In this document: positions 1 through 10,263 of the stretch, piece by piece
How positions within the stretch are numbered: the stretch's first letter is position 1
Layout of the letters: each line of letters opens with the position of its first letter
DNA from: Usnea hakonensis
Lineage: Eukaryota; Ascomycota; Lecanoromycetes; Lecanorales; Parmeliaceae
Assembly (NCBI GenBank): GCA_013423325.1
Contig: BLJB01000115.1
Location: forward strand, 1-64,000
Length of the DNA stretch: 64,000 nucleotides
Direction of reading: 5' to 3'
Program-made: the position numbers and the translations under genes
Notes under the pieces: generated by a model
Told to the model about the DNA's origin: nothing
Databases searched by the model: none
The model's input: only the letters and a program-made list of their open reading frames with translations

Positions 1-1425
1 CCTCGGCGCTATTCCTAATTAGGAAGGGTCGCAAACGAATAATGAGTGCAAAACCGGCATAAAAGAAAATCTACACAGGTGGGTGTAGGCCAGTTATGTA
101 GACCTTATGAGATCCTACCCCTTACATGACCTCCAATAGCAGGCCTGCGCATACATTCCATGGTTGGACCCCTGGTTTCGTCTCTAGTGGTGATCGGACC
201 CATTTTACCTGCAAGCTAATTACCGAATTGGGGGCCATTATTCAACATAAGGTGATCACTAGTGAGATATCACTAAACCGTAATATCTACACTAGTAATA
301 GTCTTGCTAGCGTACGACCGCTTGCCCAACTGGTACCTTAGTCATTTTTATCGATGATGTCATCCATGATCATGAACCCAACAACCCCAGTAGGCCATCA
401 TACTTCAATGCTTTTGACCAATCCTCAATCCTTCGACTCCGACAACATGATGCGAGTACGGCCTTCTACCTTGCTTTCGCTAATATGGTCTTGCAACATG
501 CCCTGATTCCACCTTCGAAAGACGGACCCTGTATGTAGGTAGGTCACTTTATGCGAAGGCATCTTGGCGTCGCAGGACTTCCCGTGTCGGTTTCAGTAAT
601 TTGATCCCCATGCAAGCAGGCTTCTAGTGGTGCTTAGGCAATCAACAGTTGACGCGTGAGAGAAATTCAGAGCGGAAGCAGCCTCCTACCCAAAATCCAG
701 ATTACGTCTTTTTCTTTTTCTTCTTCTTATTACTTATTATTCAACTACATCACTATATCACAAAGGCTGACCGGAAGCGGAAAAGGTCTGACACCAAGCA
801 CAAGACCCCTGTAAGGACAAAGACCTTAGTCGGGTCACCAGTTTCACCTACCACACAATTTTCGTGGAGAATCTGTGGCCGAGGCTCCCTGCGGCACAGC
901 ATTCTTTAACACGTATAAAATCGTTTCAAGTAACGTTTCATGATTTCAGCAAAAAAGACAGTCAGCATTTACTGTGCAGGATTTACTCAACGAACCCAGT
1001 CAATGTCAAAGCGATTGCAACAGCAGCTTAATTCTATCTTGATCTTTAACAGACCCTAGAAGCTCTTTCCAAATGCTTCCTTCCGGGTAAATTTTACAAC
1101 ATAATGACCATTTTTTTCATTAGATGAATCATGGGCAGGATGATCGATCAATTGGGTATCCGAATCCATCAACCCGAGGGGTATTCATGGCCATGAGTGA
1201 GATGCAACATTTGGTGATTTCGCATTTACCATGCCGTGTTTCGTCCTGGGCTGTTTGAGCCGCGAAATGAATTCAGGGCACACGCGTTGCCGTATAAGCG
1301 CAGAAACAGCCTACATCAAATATGTATACATCTCTCAGGATGCCCTTCCTAATCTCATCATTCATTCTTTCATCCTATAAAAAGCGTCCATCTTTGTATA
1401 ATCTCCTCTTTTTCGTTCTCTGAAA
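1..1425. other. Intergenic region upstream of the GH12 gene
   Basis: I see no supportable gene here. The only open frames are short (at most 86 codons), lack recognisable domains and have no good splice signals. There is a T-rich run near 706-728. The last 50 bases hold a TATA-like box and a pyrimidine-rich stretch just before the GH12 start, so the right end is probably its core promoter and leader. Confidence 0.5.
1376..1384 (+). promoter_or_regulatory. TATA box of the GH12 gene
   Basis: TATAAAAAG lies 42-50 bases upstream of the ATG at 1426, followed by a CT-rich stretch typical of fungal transcription start regions. This is close to the start codon, so the 5' leader would be short. Confidence 0.4.
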
Positions 1426-2680
1426 ATGTCTGCAAACCTTTGTAAAGCAGTCGCGCTGGTTGCGCTGCTATCCTCTGCGGCCGCCCGCCCGCAAGCACAG
1501 TACTCTAATTCGAGCGCCAATAGCGCCAGTTCGCAACCATCAACGAATCTTTGCGGTGACAATCAGAATGTTATCCTGACAGGCACTCCGTGGCTAGTCG
1601 CCAACAGCATGTACGGCGCTGGCTCTATGGTCGGTACATCGTGTACATACTATGACCACATAGATTCATCTGCAGGAGGTAATCCGCAGATCGTATGGAG
1701 TAATACGATAAACATTCAGGATGAGGACGGCACGTGAGTTATCTTCTGTCCTAAAGGTTGCCTCGATGTCCTTGTGCTAATTGGTTGATTTCAGCGACAA
1801 TATTTGCAAGGGGTACGCCAATGTCGGGTTGATCGAAAATCTGCAGAACACCATTTCAAGCATTAGCTCAATCCCTGCCACTTACGATGTAAGCCTCGAG
1901 CTCCTACTCACAATTTTCAATTTGGATCCGGAAAATGCCATTGGCGTTTCATTTCTCGGAAGTCCCAGATTGATTATGAAAGTCACTAATGCAAACAATG
2001 CCAGTGGACGAGAACCAGCAGTTCCCCTTTCAAAGGTAAGAATAATTCGATGCCAGCATTTACTATGCAGTCAGCTAAGAGCATCTGCAGGCAACATCTG
2101 CTTCGACTTCATCCTCGGCAGTACAAAGGGAGACTCGACCTCAACCGCCGCACAAGAACTCATGCTATGGCTCGAGTGGGAGGGGGGGCAACTTCCCATT
2201 GGTTGGGACAATGGTCCAGCGGCAACGATTGGCTCCCTCTTCGGTACTTCATGGAAAGTTTACGAGGGAGTGAACACCGGCAACGGCATGACGGTGGTAA
2301 GTCCTTTCCAGTGCAGTCTCAACGAGACGCCCCCGACCACATTGCAGGAGCAGCCTGTCCAAATCCCATGTCTTACAGCACCCCCGCTGAGCCCAGGACG
2401 AAAATGCTGACTCCGAGCCCAATGAACAGCATAGCATGCTACCTGATACGCAGTTCTCAGGCTCCTTTTCCGGTGATCTGAAAGACTGGTTCGAGGCGCT
2501 GGTCCAACTGGGAAGGTTTTCGGATGCCGCGTATGTGAACATCGGTAACGCTGGGTATGTCTCGATCTGCCATGATTTCAAAAGGAAGGCACAGCAACTA
2601 ATGACCCGTGAAGCTCGGAGATATTCTATGGAGATAGCGTGCTTAAGGCTAGTCTGGGTCTGCAGATTAATTTGAGCTGA
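1426..2680 (+). CDS. Secreted GH12 endo-beta-1,4-glucanase/xyloglucanase
   Basis: Glycoside hydrolase family 12, predicted to cut cellulose or xyloglucan outside the cell. Six exons restore the fold: 1426-1733, 1795-1888, 2005-2035, 2091-2296, 2397-2554 and 2614-2680 (287 aa). The phases agree and several introns carry CTAAT branch sites. Residues 1-20 form a signal peptide ending near AAARP, followed by a Ser/Asn-rich linker. The two catalytic glutamates of the family are visible: ELMLWLEW (nucleophile; the family has Y/H-E-I/L-M-I/V-W-L) and GSEIFYG near the C terminus (acid/base; the family has GTEPFTG). The short exon 2005-2035 gives WTRTSSSPF, the usual segment before the core strand. 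The segment after GMTV, usually YSFVA, is missing or altered, so the 2297-2396 intron is the least certain junction. It is convergent with the FAD monooxygenase. Whether it acts on cellulose or xyloglucan cannot be read from sequence. Confidence 0.82.
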
Positions 2681-3174
2681 GTTCGGTCGTCTGCTCTCGC
2701 CCATGCAATCTATCGATGATGTATAGCGAAAATTCGGCTCTGGAAAACTCGTGACTATTGGATGGGGCTGTAGTTGTTTTTGAAAATGGAGATGCCTTGA
2801 AGGATTTCGGGTTTTAGGTATATGAATCCCTCTGGCAGGGTGCCCCTTGGAGGGTTCGACCACAACCAAATCAATCCTTTTGCTTATTGTATCCCGGTAC
2901 TCTTACCACCACTTTCGTGAAACCCATTTGCGCCCTTATTACGACCCCCATCATCGTTGCTCTAATCGCTATCTAGATTTCGATTTCCTGTATCGGAGGA
3001 GGGCGGGTATGTTGCAGTGTGACAAAAATCCGCCAACTCTTTTTTCCGACAGATTTGATTTCTCAATCATTCGTGTAAGTAAGCAACCCCGTCTAGCATA
3101 TAGTTCATTAAAGTTGCCACCTAGATGTACACAGATGACCAAATCCCCCAAACTCTTTCCACCAGTCCCATCTA
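2681..3174. other. Intergenic region between convergent genes
   Basis: Shared 3' region of the GH12 gene (+) and the FAD monooxygenase (-). Frames of 70-120 codons on both strands show no domain or splice logic. Nothing else is seen. Confidence 0.5.
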
Positions 3175-4413
3175 TCACGCCTCCACCCAATCATAATCCG
3201 GCACCTTATCTTTAAAGCTCGCTCCACCACCCCCCTGAAACAACTTATACACCTTCGTCTTCCCCACCCCCCACAACAAAGAATCTCTCAACCCCAACCC
3301 CCAACTCGTCTGCGGAAAAACAAACTGCGGGAACCCTCGCGGCAGGTCTTCCACCTTCCTACAAAAAGGCCGAAACAGATCCTCAAACCTCCCAAGCGCC
3401 ATCGGAACATCCTTGCCGCTCTGAATCCTCGACAACTCCCCAGCCAGAAAATAAGCACCCTCAATCGCGAGACTCGTTCCAATCCCAAAAGTGGCATGGG
3501 CCGCATCCCCCAACACGATCGCCCGTCCGTTCGTCCATTTAGGAAGCTCGACCAGCGCAGCTCTGCTCATGTAAAAATCATCCGCATGGTCCATGCCCTC
3601 GAGCACTCGTTTGGCTTCCCAGCCCTCATTCTCGAAATACCGGTGCAACATCCTCTTCGTATCTTCCGTGCCTTTCTCCAACGCCTCTTCCACAACCGGG
3701 TCCCGTTGGCCCCGTGCGGGCGTCGTGATGCACAGTTGAGCGCCCAAGGTAGTCCCGTTCCGATGCGGCCGTGTCATGACGCAGAGACCTTTCGGGGTAG
3801 AATACCAATGCCACATTTTCGAGTCGCCCGGTCGGCTTGGAATGCTAAAGAACGCGATATAATGACCGATGAAGTTGTAGCTGTCCTTGAGAACCTGCGG
3901 GTCCAGAATCATCGAGCGGGTCTTGGACAAAGACCCGTCTGCGGCAACGACGAGATCGAAGCTGTCTTTTGCCCCGCTGTCGAACGTCACATGGACTTCA
4001 TCCCCCGCCTGCTCGAGCGCCGTGACATGATCCCCGTACACATAACGCACACTCTCCGTCTCCCCCGTAGCATCATGAAACAGCCCGGCCAAATCCCCCC
4101 TTAGAATCTCATACTCAGCCGTAAGAGTCCCATCGCCAATGAACTCCGCAAACGGCTTTCCCTTAGAGTCGATAAACCTAGTCCCTTCTTCCGTCGTGTT
4201 GCAGGCGCGGACAGCTTCCTCTAATTTCATGCGCTTGATGACTTCGATGGCTCGACCGCGAACGTCGATGGATTGGCCCGTCACTCTGGGTACACGGGAT
4301 CGCTCGATGATGGTGGTGCGGACGTTGAGACGGGTGCGGGCGAGCCAGAACGCTAGACAGGGTCCTGCGATGCCGGCGCCTGAGATGAGGACTTTTAGTT
4401 TGGGGGCGGACAT
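3175..4413 (-). CDS. FAD-dependent monooxygenase (TetX/PHBH-like)
   Basis: Single-exon flavoprotein monooxygenase of the aromatic hydroxylase superfamily, 412 aa. FAD and NAD(P)H would hydroxylate a small organic substrate that cannot be named from sequence. Visible motifs are the dinucleotide-binding GAGIAG at residues 12-17, the DG motif (VVAADGS, about residue 160), and the second FAD motif GDAAHA (about residue 300). The ATG at 4413 (MSAPKLK) is preferred over an in-frame start 17 codons upstream, because it places the Rossmann glycines at the usual distance from the N terminus. There is no signal peptide, so it is probably cytosolic. No biosynthetic genes surround it, so a general detoxification or catabolic role is as likely as secondary metabolism. 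Confidence 0.85.
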   Translation of the reverse strand: MSAPKLKVLISGAGIAGPCLAFWLARTRLNVRTTIIERSRVPRVTGQSIDVRGRAIEVIKRMKLEEAVRACNTTEEGTRFIDSKGKPFAEFIGDGTLTAEYEILRGDLAGLFHDATGETESVRYVYGDHVTALEQAGDEVHVTFDSGAKDSFDLVVAADGSLSKTRSMILDPQVLKDSYNFIGHYIAFFSIPSRPGDSKMWHWYSTPKGLCVMTRPHRNGTTLGAQLCITTPARGQRDPVVEEALEKGTEDTKRMLHRYFENEGWEAKRVLEGMDHADDFYMSRAALVELPKWTNGRAIVLGDAAHATFGIGTSLAIEGAYFLAGELSRIQSGKDVPMALGRFEDLFRPFCRKVEDLPRGFPQFVFPQTSWGLGLRDSLLWGVGKTKVYKLFQGGGGASFKDKVPDYDWVEA

Positions 4414-5164
4414 TTTGATTTGTGGGGGAACGTTAGCTTTCCGGAAGCTAAGTATGTGGCGCAATTATGAGAAGACACGAATAGAACTGAATTTCGAGTC
4501 TCTTTCGTATTCGTATTTCCGTTGCTGCAAATGGGTGGCTTAGAGGCTATTCGAAGAGCTACCTTAACTTTGAGGGTCACCTTGGGGATACCTTATGCCC
4601 GTTACTTGCTAAAAGGAAATAATTGAAAAAAAGGGTGGCTGTTTTCTGTTCTATTACCAGATCTTGTCCGACATAGGGAATTGGAATCCAGATGGTGATT
4701 GGCGACGATGATCGGGGTTGTAACAAGAACGTAGGTTGCTCTGCCTGCAGATGATGAGGAAGTGGTCAATAGGGTTCAACGCAAGTCTGACAAGACGACA
4801 AGACTACCGTACCTTTCAGCAGGGAGAAAATGAGAAAATACAAAGCAAGGATCACAGACACAAAGAAAGACAACTAACCACTCCACCATAGAATCAGCGC
4901 CATTAGGAATCGAACCTTATATGAATTAATCGTCCGGTGCCCGAACTCAGGCCACTGACTGAGTTCGGTTACCGGACGATTATGTTGTAGAAGCCAACTG
5001 GAACTGGCACAACCCCTCTAAAACCTTGTCACTGATAGCTCGGTCCGAGTATTTATCCGGCGCTGGCTTGCCTTGGAGCTAGTTTGACCTCCAACTTCGA
5101 GAACGCTTGACCCATTCTGTGCCCACGACTACAAATAAGCACCAGCTCTCTGGGTGTCCCTAAA
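4414..5164. other. Intergenic region between divergent genes
   Basis: Separates the FAD monooxygenase (-) from the succinyl-CoA ligase gene (+) and should hold both promoters. It contains a strong inverted repeat at 4927-4982 and, beside it, fragments resembling tRNA promoter boxes. No coding sequence is supported. Confidence 0.5.
4927..4982. repeat. Near-perfect inverted repeat (hairpin)
   Basis: Two arms pair over about 22 positions, interrupted only by a 2-nt internal mismatch (gc against tt), around an 8-nt loop at 4951-4958. The outer arm reads AATCGTCCGGT and the inner arm CCGAACTCAG, with exact complements at 4959-4981. It lies in a divergent promoter region, so it could be a footprint of a small inverted-repeat element or a structured transcript. 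Confidence 0.75.
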
Positions 5165-6792
5165 ATGTTCAAGCTTGCTCGCAGTAAGCCGCTGGCTACT
5201 GCTTTAAGAGCTGCTACCAAGGCAAGCGGTCCTTAGAAGCCCTCACAGCGATGAGAGCCCCAACTAAACAGTCACCAGCATGACACCCATGCCAGGAGCT
5301 CAGCCATACAGCAGAAACGATTCCTTTCCATCCACGAGTATCTTTCCGCCAATCTTCTGAAAAGTTTTGGAATTGGGGTGCCAAATGGCGAGGTTGCCCG
5401 CTCCGCCGCAGAGGCGGAGTCGATCGCTAAGAAGATCGGTACGAGCAAGCATTAGGCGGAGTAGAGAGACTGGCTGAGATCAATACAGGCGGAGATGATA
5501 TGGTCATAAAGGCACAAGTCCTGGCTGGTGGACGTGGGAAAGGCACTTTTGATAATGGATTGAAGGGTGGTGTGAGGGTCATCTACTCGTACGACCCGCT
5601 TGTTGCCCATTCCTCACCAACAATACCCTTTTGCTGACCAGCTTTACCCTTGATCCACAGACCGACCGAAGCCAAAATGTTTGCCGACAAAATGATCGGC
5701 CACAAGCTCATGACCAAGCAAACCGGCGCCGCCGGGCGCCTTTGCAATTCTGTATACATATGCGAACGCAAATTCGCCCGCCGGGAATTCTACCTCGCCA
5801 TACTCATGGACCGTCAATCGCAAGCTCCCGTCATAATCGCTTCCTCTCAAGGTGGCATGGACATTGAGACTGTGGCCAAAGAATCCCCAGAAGCTATCAT
5901 CACCACAAACATCAATATACATGAGGGCGTCACGGACGATATTGCCCGTAATATCGCTTCTGACTTGGGCTTCTCGGAACAGTGTATTGAAGATGCTAAG
6001 AGCACGATTCAGAAGCTTTACAAAGTTTTCATGGAGAAAGACGCGACACAGATTGAGATTAATCCGCTAAGTGAGACGAGCGATCACCAGGTGTTGGCTA
6101 TGGATGCGAAGTTGACATTTGATGACAATGCGGATTTCAGACAGAAGGAAGTCTTTTCGTGGAGAGACAAGACGCAGGAGGATGCCGACGAAGTGAAGGC
6201 TGCTGAGTCTGGTCTCAATTTCATCAAGCTCGATGGAGATATTGGCTGCCTAGGTACATATTCTTACCTCCACTTCTGCACCCACACTGACAGATCTCAG
6301 TCAATGGCGCTGGGCTTGCAATGGCTACAATGGACATTATCAAACTCAACGGCGGCTCCCCAGCCAACTTTCTCGATGTTGGTGGAGGTGCAACTCCTCA
6401 AGCTATCAAGCAAGCTTTCGACCTCATCACCAGTGATCCGAAGGTCACAGCCATCTTCGTCAACATCTTTGGGGGAATCGTCAGATGCGATGCTATCGCG
6501 CAGGGACTAATCAGCGTGGTAGAGAGTATGAACCTCCGGACACCGATTGTGGCAAGGTTGCAGGGCACCAATATGGAGTTGGCCGCGAAGTTGATCAACG
6601 AGAGTGGGCTGAAGATTTTTTCGATCGAAGACTTGCAGTCAGCGGCGGAGAAGAGTGTACAATTCTCGAAGGTGGTGAAGATGGCGAGAGATATCGATGG
6701 TAAGCATCACCCACTAATCCACATGGTCTACGACAAGTCAATTGCTAACGAGCTTGCTCATAGTTGGAGTTGAGTTCAATCTCGGTTTATAG
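5165..6792 (+). CDS. LSC2: Succinyl-CoA ligase beta subunit, mitochondrial
   Basis: TCA-cycle enzyme subunit that pairs with the alpha subunit to convert succinyl-CoA to succinate with nucleotide triphosphate formation. Best model: exons 5165-5221, 5279-5438, 5489-5588, 5661-6253, 6301-6699 and 6764-6792, giving 445 aa, the usual family length. MFKLARSKPLA begins an Arg/Lys/Ala-rich mitochondrial presequence, and KRFLSIHEY marks the mature N terminus. The ATP-grasp region and the ligase domain are intact, with LDVGGGA, NIFGGIVRCD and ARLQGTN. The first intron appears to be GC-AG (AAG, then GCAAGC, with CTAAAC ahead of CCAG), because exon 1 otherwise runs into TAG at 5234. Alternative donors at 5184 or 5229 spliced to 5303 also keep the frame but change the presequence. 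The final exon encodes only the last ten residues (V to FNLGL). Confidence 0.88.
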
Positions 6793-6978
6793 TTTCTGCT
6801 GCAAGCAAGTATCATTGTGCATTTTGTCGCCTGCGGAATTTTGTGTGTCAATTTCGTATCCTCCATCTCTTCATACCATGATTTCATCAATCGTAGACTT
6901 TCCATGCGACACCGTGGTCTTACTACAACATACAGTAGGGTATTTTTTCTTGTTTGTTTCTGACAACCTTGCAATGTC

Positions 6979-8124
6979 TCAGACCGAACCACCTCTCTGC
7001 TCATTGCCAAGACTATGCTTCCCTACCGATGAAGGAAACCTCATCTCTCCCCATCGCTTCAATCCGGCACTCAATCTGGCGATCAAATCCTTGTTCTGCG
7101 CCTCTTCCTCAAAACTAACCCTTTCCGTCTTCCATCCCAACCAAGACTCCGCTCGCGCTCCCTCCTCCGCATCCAGCAAACCTACACTAACGTCGATGAG
7201 ATCAGGCCTGCTATCCGAATGCCAGAACACCGTAGCGCCGCATTTACTGCAAAACTCGCGATAAACTCCTTCCGAGCTATCGTACCGTTTTAGAGTGCCA
7301 ATGTTAAAATCGAGAGGTTTTCCATCAAGCTGCTTCATATTGGCCTTTGGCACGAAAGCCCAAGCTTGAATGTCAAAGCCCGATGCGAGGCGGCATTCAT
7401 CACACGCGCAAGTGCCGCCCAGATACTTTGTCCCATTTTCGCAGAGCCACCACGCAGCATCACTATCCGTAGTCGAAGGCCCCACAATATCCCCCCTCGG
7501 CGCAACCAACCGTGCCGAAGCCTCATCAGGCCTTGCAATCTTAAACCTCACACCCTTACAATGACAAAAAGCCTGCAGCTCCCTCGCACTCGCCTTAACC
7601 CCACCCCCCTTCCACCCATCCCCCACTTTCTCACTCGCATCCGTAAACCCCATCCAAGCATCCACATCCGGGATCCACTCCGTCAACCCCCCATCCCCCG
7701 TATCCGCCACGAAAATATGATGCTCCAAACCCCCAACCACACCCTCCGCTGCCCCCAGCACACCCGTACAGAAAGCCTTCACACTCATTTTCTGATCCTC
7801 GAAATAAATGTTTGCGCCACAAGCGCTACAGAAATATCGAGATGCGTTGGCGGAGGATTTATAGAGGGTTAGAGAAGAAGGTGGAGGGGAAGAGGAAGGA
7901 GGGGAAGAAGAAGGGGAAGGAGAAGAGAATTTGATTTCCGCGCCTTTGGGGAGATCGGCGTAGGAATTGCATAGGAGGCCTGATTGGTGGCGGCAGGTGG
8001 TGCAGTGGCAGAGGGTTAGGGGGAGGGGGAGGGTGTGGGGTGGGGGGTGGATGGTGCCGGTTGTAAGCTTGCAGGCGCAGGAGAAGGGGATGGTGGGGAT
8101 GGGGATATTTGGGGGGGTGGACAT
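6979..8124 (-). CDS. Tandem GFA/CENP-V-like zinc-binding protein
   Basis: Protein of 381 aa with two copies of the glutathione-dependent formaldehyde-activating (GFA/CENP-V) fold, which binds zinc through cysteine clusters. Domain 1 (about residues 8-150) shows CAC, CHCTTC and FCSACGANIYF. Domain 2 (about 190-350) shows FCHCKG, CACDEC and FCSKCGATVFW. A Ser/Pro-rich loop (near residues 70-85) interrupts domain 1. The ATG at 8124 is chosen over an upstream in-frame start, which would add a non-conserved 28-residue tail. Despite the family name, S-hydroxymethylglutathione synthase activity is not established for most members, so a generic metal-binding role is the safe call. It is convergent with LSC2, 186 bases away. 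Confidence 0.8.
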   Translation of the reverse strand: MSTPPNIPIPTIPFSCACKLTTGTIHPPPHTLPLPLTLCHCTTCRHQSGLLCNSYADLPKGAEIKFSSPSPSSSPPSSSPPPSSLTLYKSSANASRYFCSACGANIYFEDQKMSVKAFCTGVLGAAEGVVGGLEHHIFVADTGDGGLTEWIPDVDAWMGFTDASEKVGDGWKGGGVKASARELQAFCHCKGVRFKIARPDEASARLVAPRGDIVGPSTTDSDAAWWLCENGTKYLGGTCACDECRLASGFDIQAWAFVPKANMKQLDGKPLDFNIGTLKRYDSSEGVYREFCSKCGATVFWHSDSRPDLIDVSVGLLDAEEGARAESWLGWKTERVSFEEEAQNKDLIARLSAGLKRWGEMRFPSSVGKHSLGNEQRGGSV

Positions 8125-8252
8125 GGTGGGATGTATGGGTAGTGATTGTGTGTATATGGGGTTGTGATTACTTTTGACCCTAAAGTGGAGTAGAGGGAGC
8201 GTCAACACTAGCGCGAATTTTCCCGCGGAGGCTGCCGGACCTCGGGAGGACT

Positions 8253-8750
8253 TACCTTAGCGGACTTCTATGGGATGAGAAAACCGTAGTGCTACCGTAC
8301 TTTTACCATTATTTTTTTGAAACGTTACCGTATTGGCAAACCGCCTTTTGGCAAGCTATTCTAAGATACGTAACCTAGAAAGTACCGCTTAAAGCTAAGT
8401 TACGTTTCTACTTTAAGGTTTAGCGCGGTATTTCTAGCGTATATTCCGACTTGGACCCCTATTCCCTAAGGCACTCTGTCCTTGCCAAGTACTAACTAGG
8501 TAGTCCCCACACTACGAGGCGCAAGTATCTGAAGGGTTACCCTCGCGAGAAAATCGCCTGAATCGATCGATTCTGGCCTTATCTTCTTAGGAACGTTGAT
8601 GTTTCTCTAGTACTAGGACTTCCGAGTACTTCGCTTGGCATGCTTAGCAGTAATTTGATAGTTTCTTAGTAATTTATCTACTACGTAACTCCGAATAACC
8701 AGAAACCGTAGTAATACCGTTTCCGCCATCCATAGAAGTCCGCTAAGGTA
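8253..8750. mobile_element. MITE-like inverted-repeat element, copy A
   Basis: A 498-bp AT-rich segment bounded by perfect 21-bp inverted repeats. CCTTAGCGGACTTCTATGG with an outer TA is at 8253-8273, and its exact complement is at 8730-8750. Similarity continues imperfectly inward for about 25 more bases. The flanking TA fits the target-site choice of Tc1/mariner-like transposons. No transposase frame is present, so the copy is non-autonomous. A second, diverged copy of the family is at 16940-17568. Confidence 0.75.
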
Positions 8751-9410
8751 CCTTAATGTGAGCAGGCGCGGATGCCGTCATTCAATTGTACCAATTGGTC
8801 ACCACGAGGAAACCAAAACAAAGAGAAGCCTCGTGAGTTCGTCTCGGCAGACCAAGTATGACGGCATCTAAGATCAGTGAGGCCAAGAAAGCTTTGGCAG
8901 CGTCTTGCCTAGCAGCGTTCCAAGTCAATCAATAATTGTGACGACGGAAGCCTTGCTCGACAGGTAGAGCTTTGCCAGACTAATGGGCTCCGATAATAGA
9001 CACCGGTAGCGCCCTACTGTGACTCCCTCTCAGAGAATGACTGGTGTCCTTTACTCTTACCTGGTGACGTCACAACAGCCTTTGAAACGGATAGGTACAA
9101 GACGTATATGCAATAAATATGCTCGCCGGTTCTCAGATCTGATGCACGAGATTCCAACCTACGCCGATAAAAGATGGAACCGAAGAATGTCTTTGTACGC
9201 CTCAGCTCCTAGAATTCCTCACCAATTCAGAGATAATGCCAAGTTTCGCGTTTCTTCGGGTCCTCTGCAAAATCTAGCCACAGACACTCCCCCCCGCATC
9301 GCTCTCTTGTGGTTGGTTGACAACAGCAACCACGAATATTGAAGGATTCCTCGGTTCCTGTCGCTGAAGTTCGACTGTGTCTTGTTAATGCTTACTTGGG
9401 TGTAGTAAGG

Positions 9411-9542
9411 TTAGTACCTACTAGACGATGGGGTGTCTTTGCGTTGCCTGTTCTTGATGACACCCCACAAGACCAATACAGCGGGAGGAAGACCGACGAG
9501 GACTCCGAGTATCGCAATGATGGATTCTGTTGATAGAGCCAT
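9411..9542 (-). CDS. Small single-pass membrane protein (43 aa)
   Basis: Short frame starting MALSTESIIAILGVLVGLPP. It has one hydrophobic segment (about residues 8-28) and a basic tail (KNRQRKD). Proteins beginning MALSTE-x-I-I followed by a single membrane helix and PP are, from memory, a recurrent small family in Leotiomycetes and related fungi; their function is unknown. Splicing at the GTACTAAC just before the stop could extend the protein by about 49 residues, but the intron would be only 43 bp, so the short form is preferred. It lies alone in an accessory region. Confidence 0.42.
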   Translation of the reverse strand: MALSTESIIAILGVLVGLPPAVLVLWGVIKNRQRKDTPSSSRY

Positions 9543-9706
9543 ACCAATTTTGTCCGGTCGGGTAGAAGTTTGAAAGTGCGAGGTCTAGAGGTGCCGCCCA
9601 CACGTTTTGCAAGAGAAATATATGGTATACTGCTGGAGGTCGATGAAGGCCTGGCAAAGAAAAGAAGGACTGAAAGTGCGGGGCCATCTTTAAAAGACAG
9701 TGGATA

Positions 9707-10105
9707 CGCGAATTTTGGACATCACATCTAATAGTCCAGCAAGGCAGAGACTTGTACGCGCGAATTCTGGATCGTGGCGCCGAGCAATGACAAGGCTGCG
9801 CAAATGCGGTCAGTGACCATGATGTGGACAATTTTGCAGAGTTGTTATTGGACGATAAACGTCCATTACGAGTGATGGAGGCCAGAATGAGCGCAACAGA
9901 ATGACAGAATTCTGGCAAATGCTACATATGCGAGAGGCGGGATCTGCCCACCATCTCAGCCCATGCACGCTAATGATGCACGAATTCTGGACTCGCCAAT
10001 CAAGGGCCCTCGGGACTTCGGACTGCACCCCACTCGGCAGCTGCACAGCCTTTGAGTGCTTACATAAAGGTGGAACTAAAGATGCGGTTGTCCAAAATTC
10101 GCGCC
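9707..10105. repeat. Dispersed GCGAATTYTGGAY motif, five copies
   Basis: The motif occurs at about 9707-9720, 9759-9772, 9905-9913, 9980-9992 and, inverted, 10091-10104. The copies are within 400 bp and 160-560 bp upstream of the Clr5-ankyrin start. Spacing is irregular, so this is not a tandem array. It could be a set of protein-binding sites or the remains of an old repeat. Confidence 0.4.
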
Positions 10106-10263
10106 AAGACACGCAATCCTTGGTTTTCAATTATTATAAGTACAAGCCATAAATAAAAGTCCATAGCCTCTTGTCCTCACCATCTTTTGCAAACTCTGTC
10201 CACCAAATATCCTAGGCGTTGTTGAGTGCTTCTCAAACCTTCCAAGTTGGGTCAATCTCAACC

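Larger units (their letters stand above)
8751..10263. other. Accessory intergenic region
   Basis: Mostly non-coding sequence between inverted-repeat element A and the Clr5-ankyrin locus. It contains a probable 43-codon membrane-protein gene (9411-9542, minus) and a recurring GAATTYTGG motif (9707-10105). Other open frames, up to 165 codons on the minus strand, overlap that small gene in another frame or lack a proper ATG and domains. No further gene is supported. Confidence 0.45.

Noticed and set aside
4875..4916. tRNA gene on the minus strand
   Set aside because: B-box-like sequence precedes the A-box-like sequence, the acceptor strands do not pair and no anticodon arm is formed; kept only as part of the hairpin finding.
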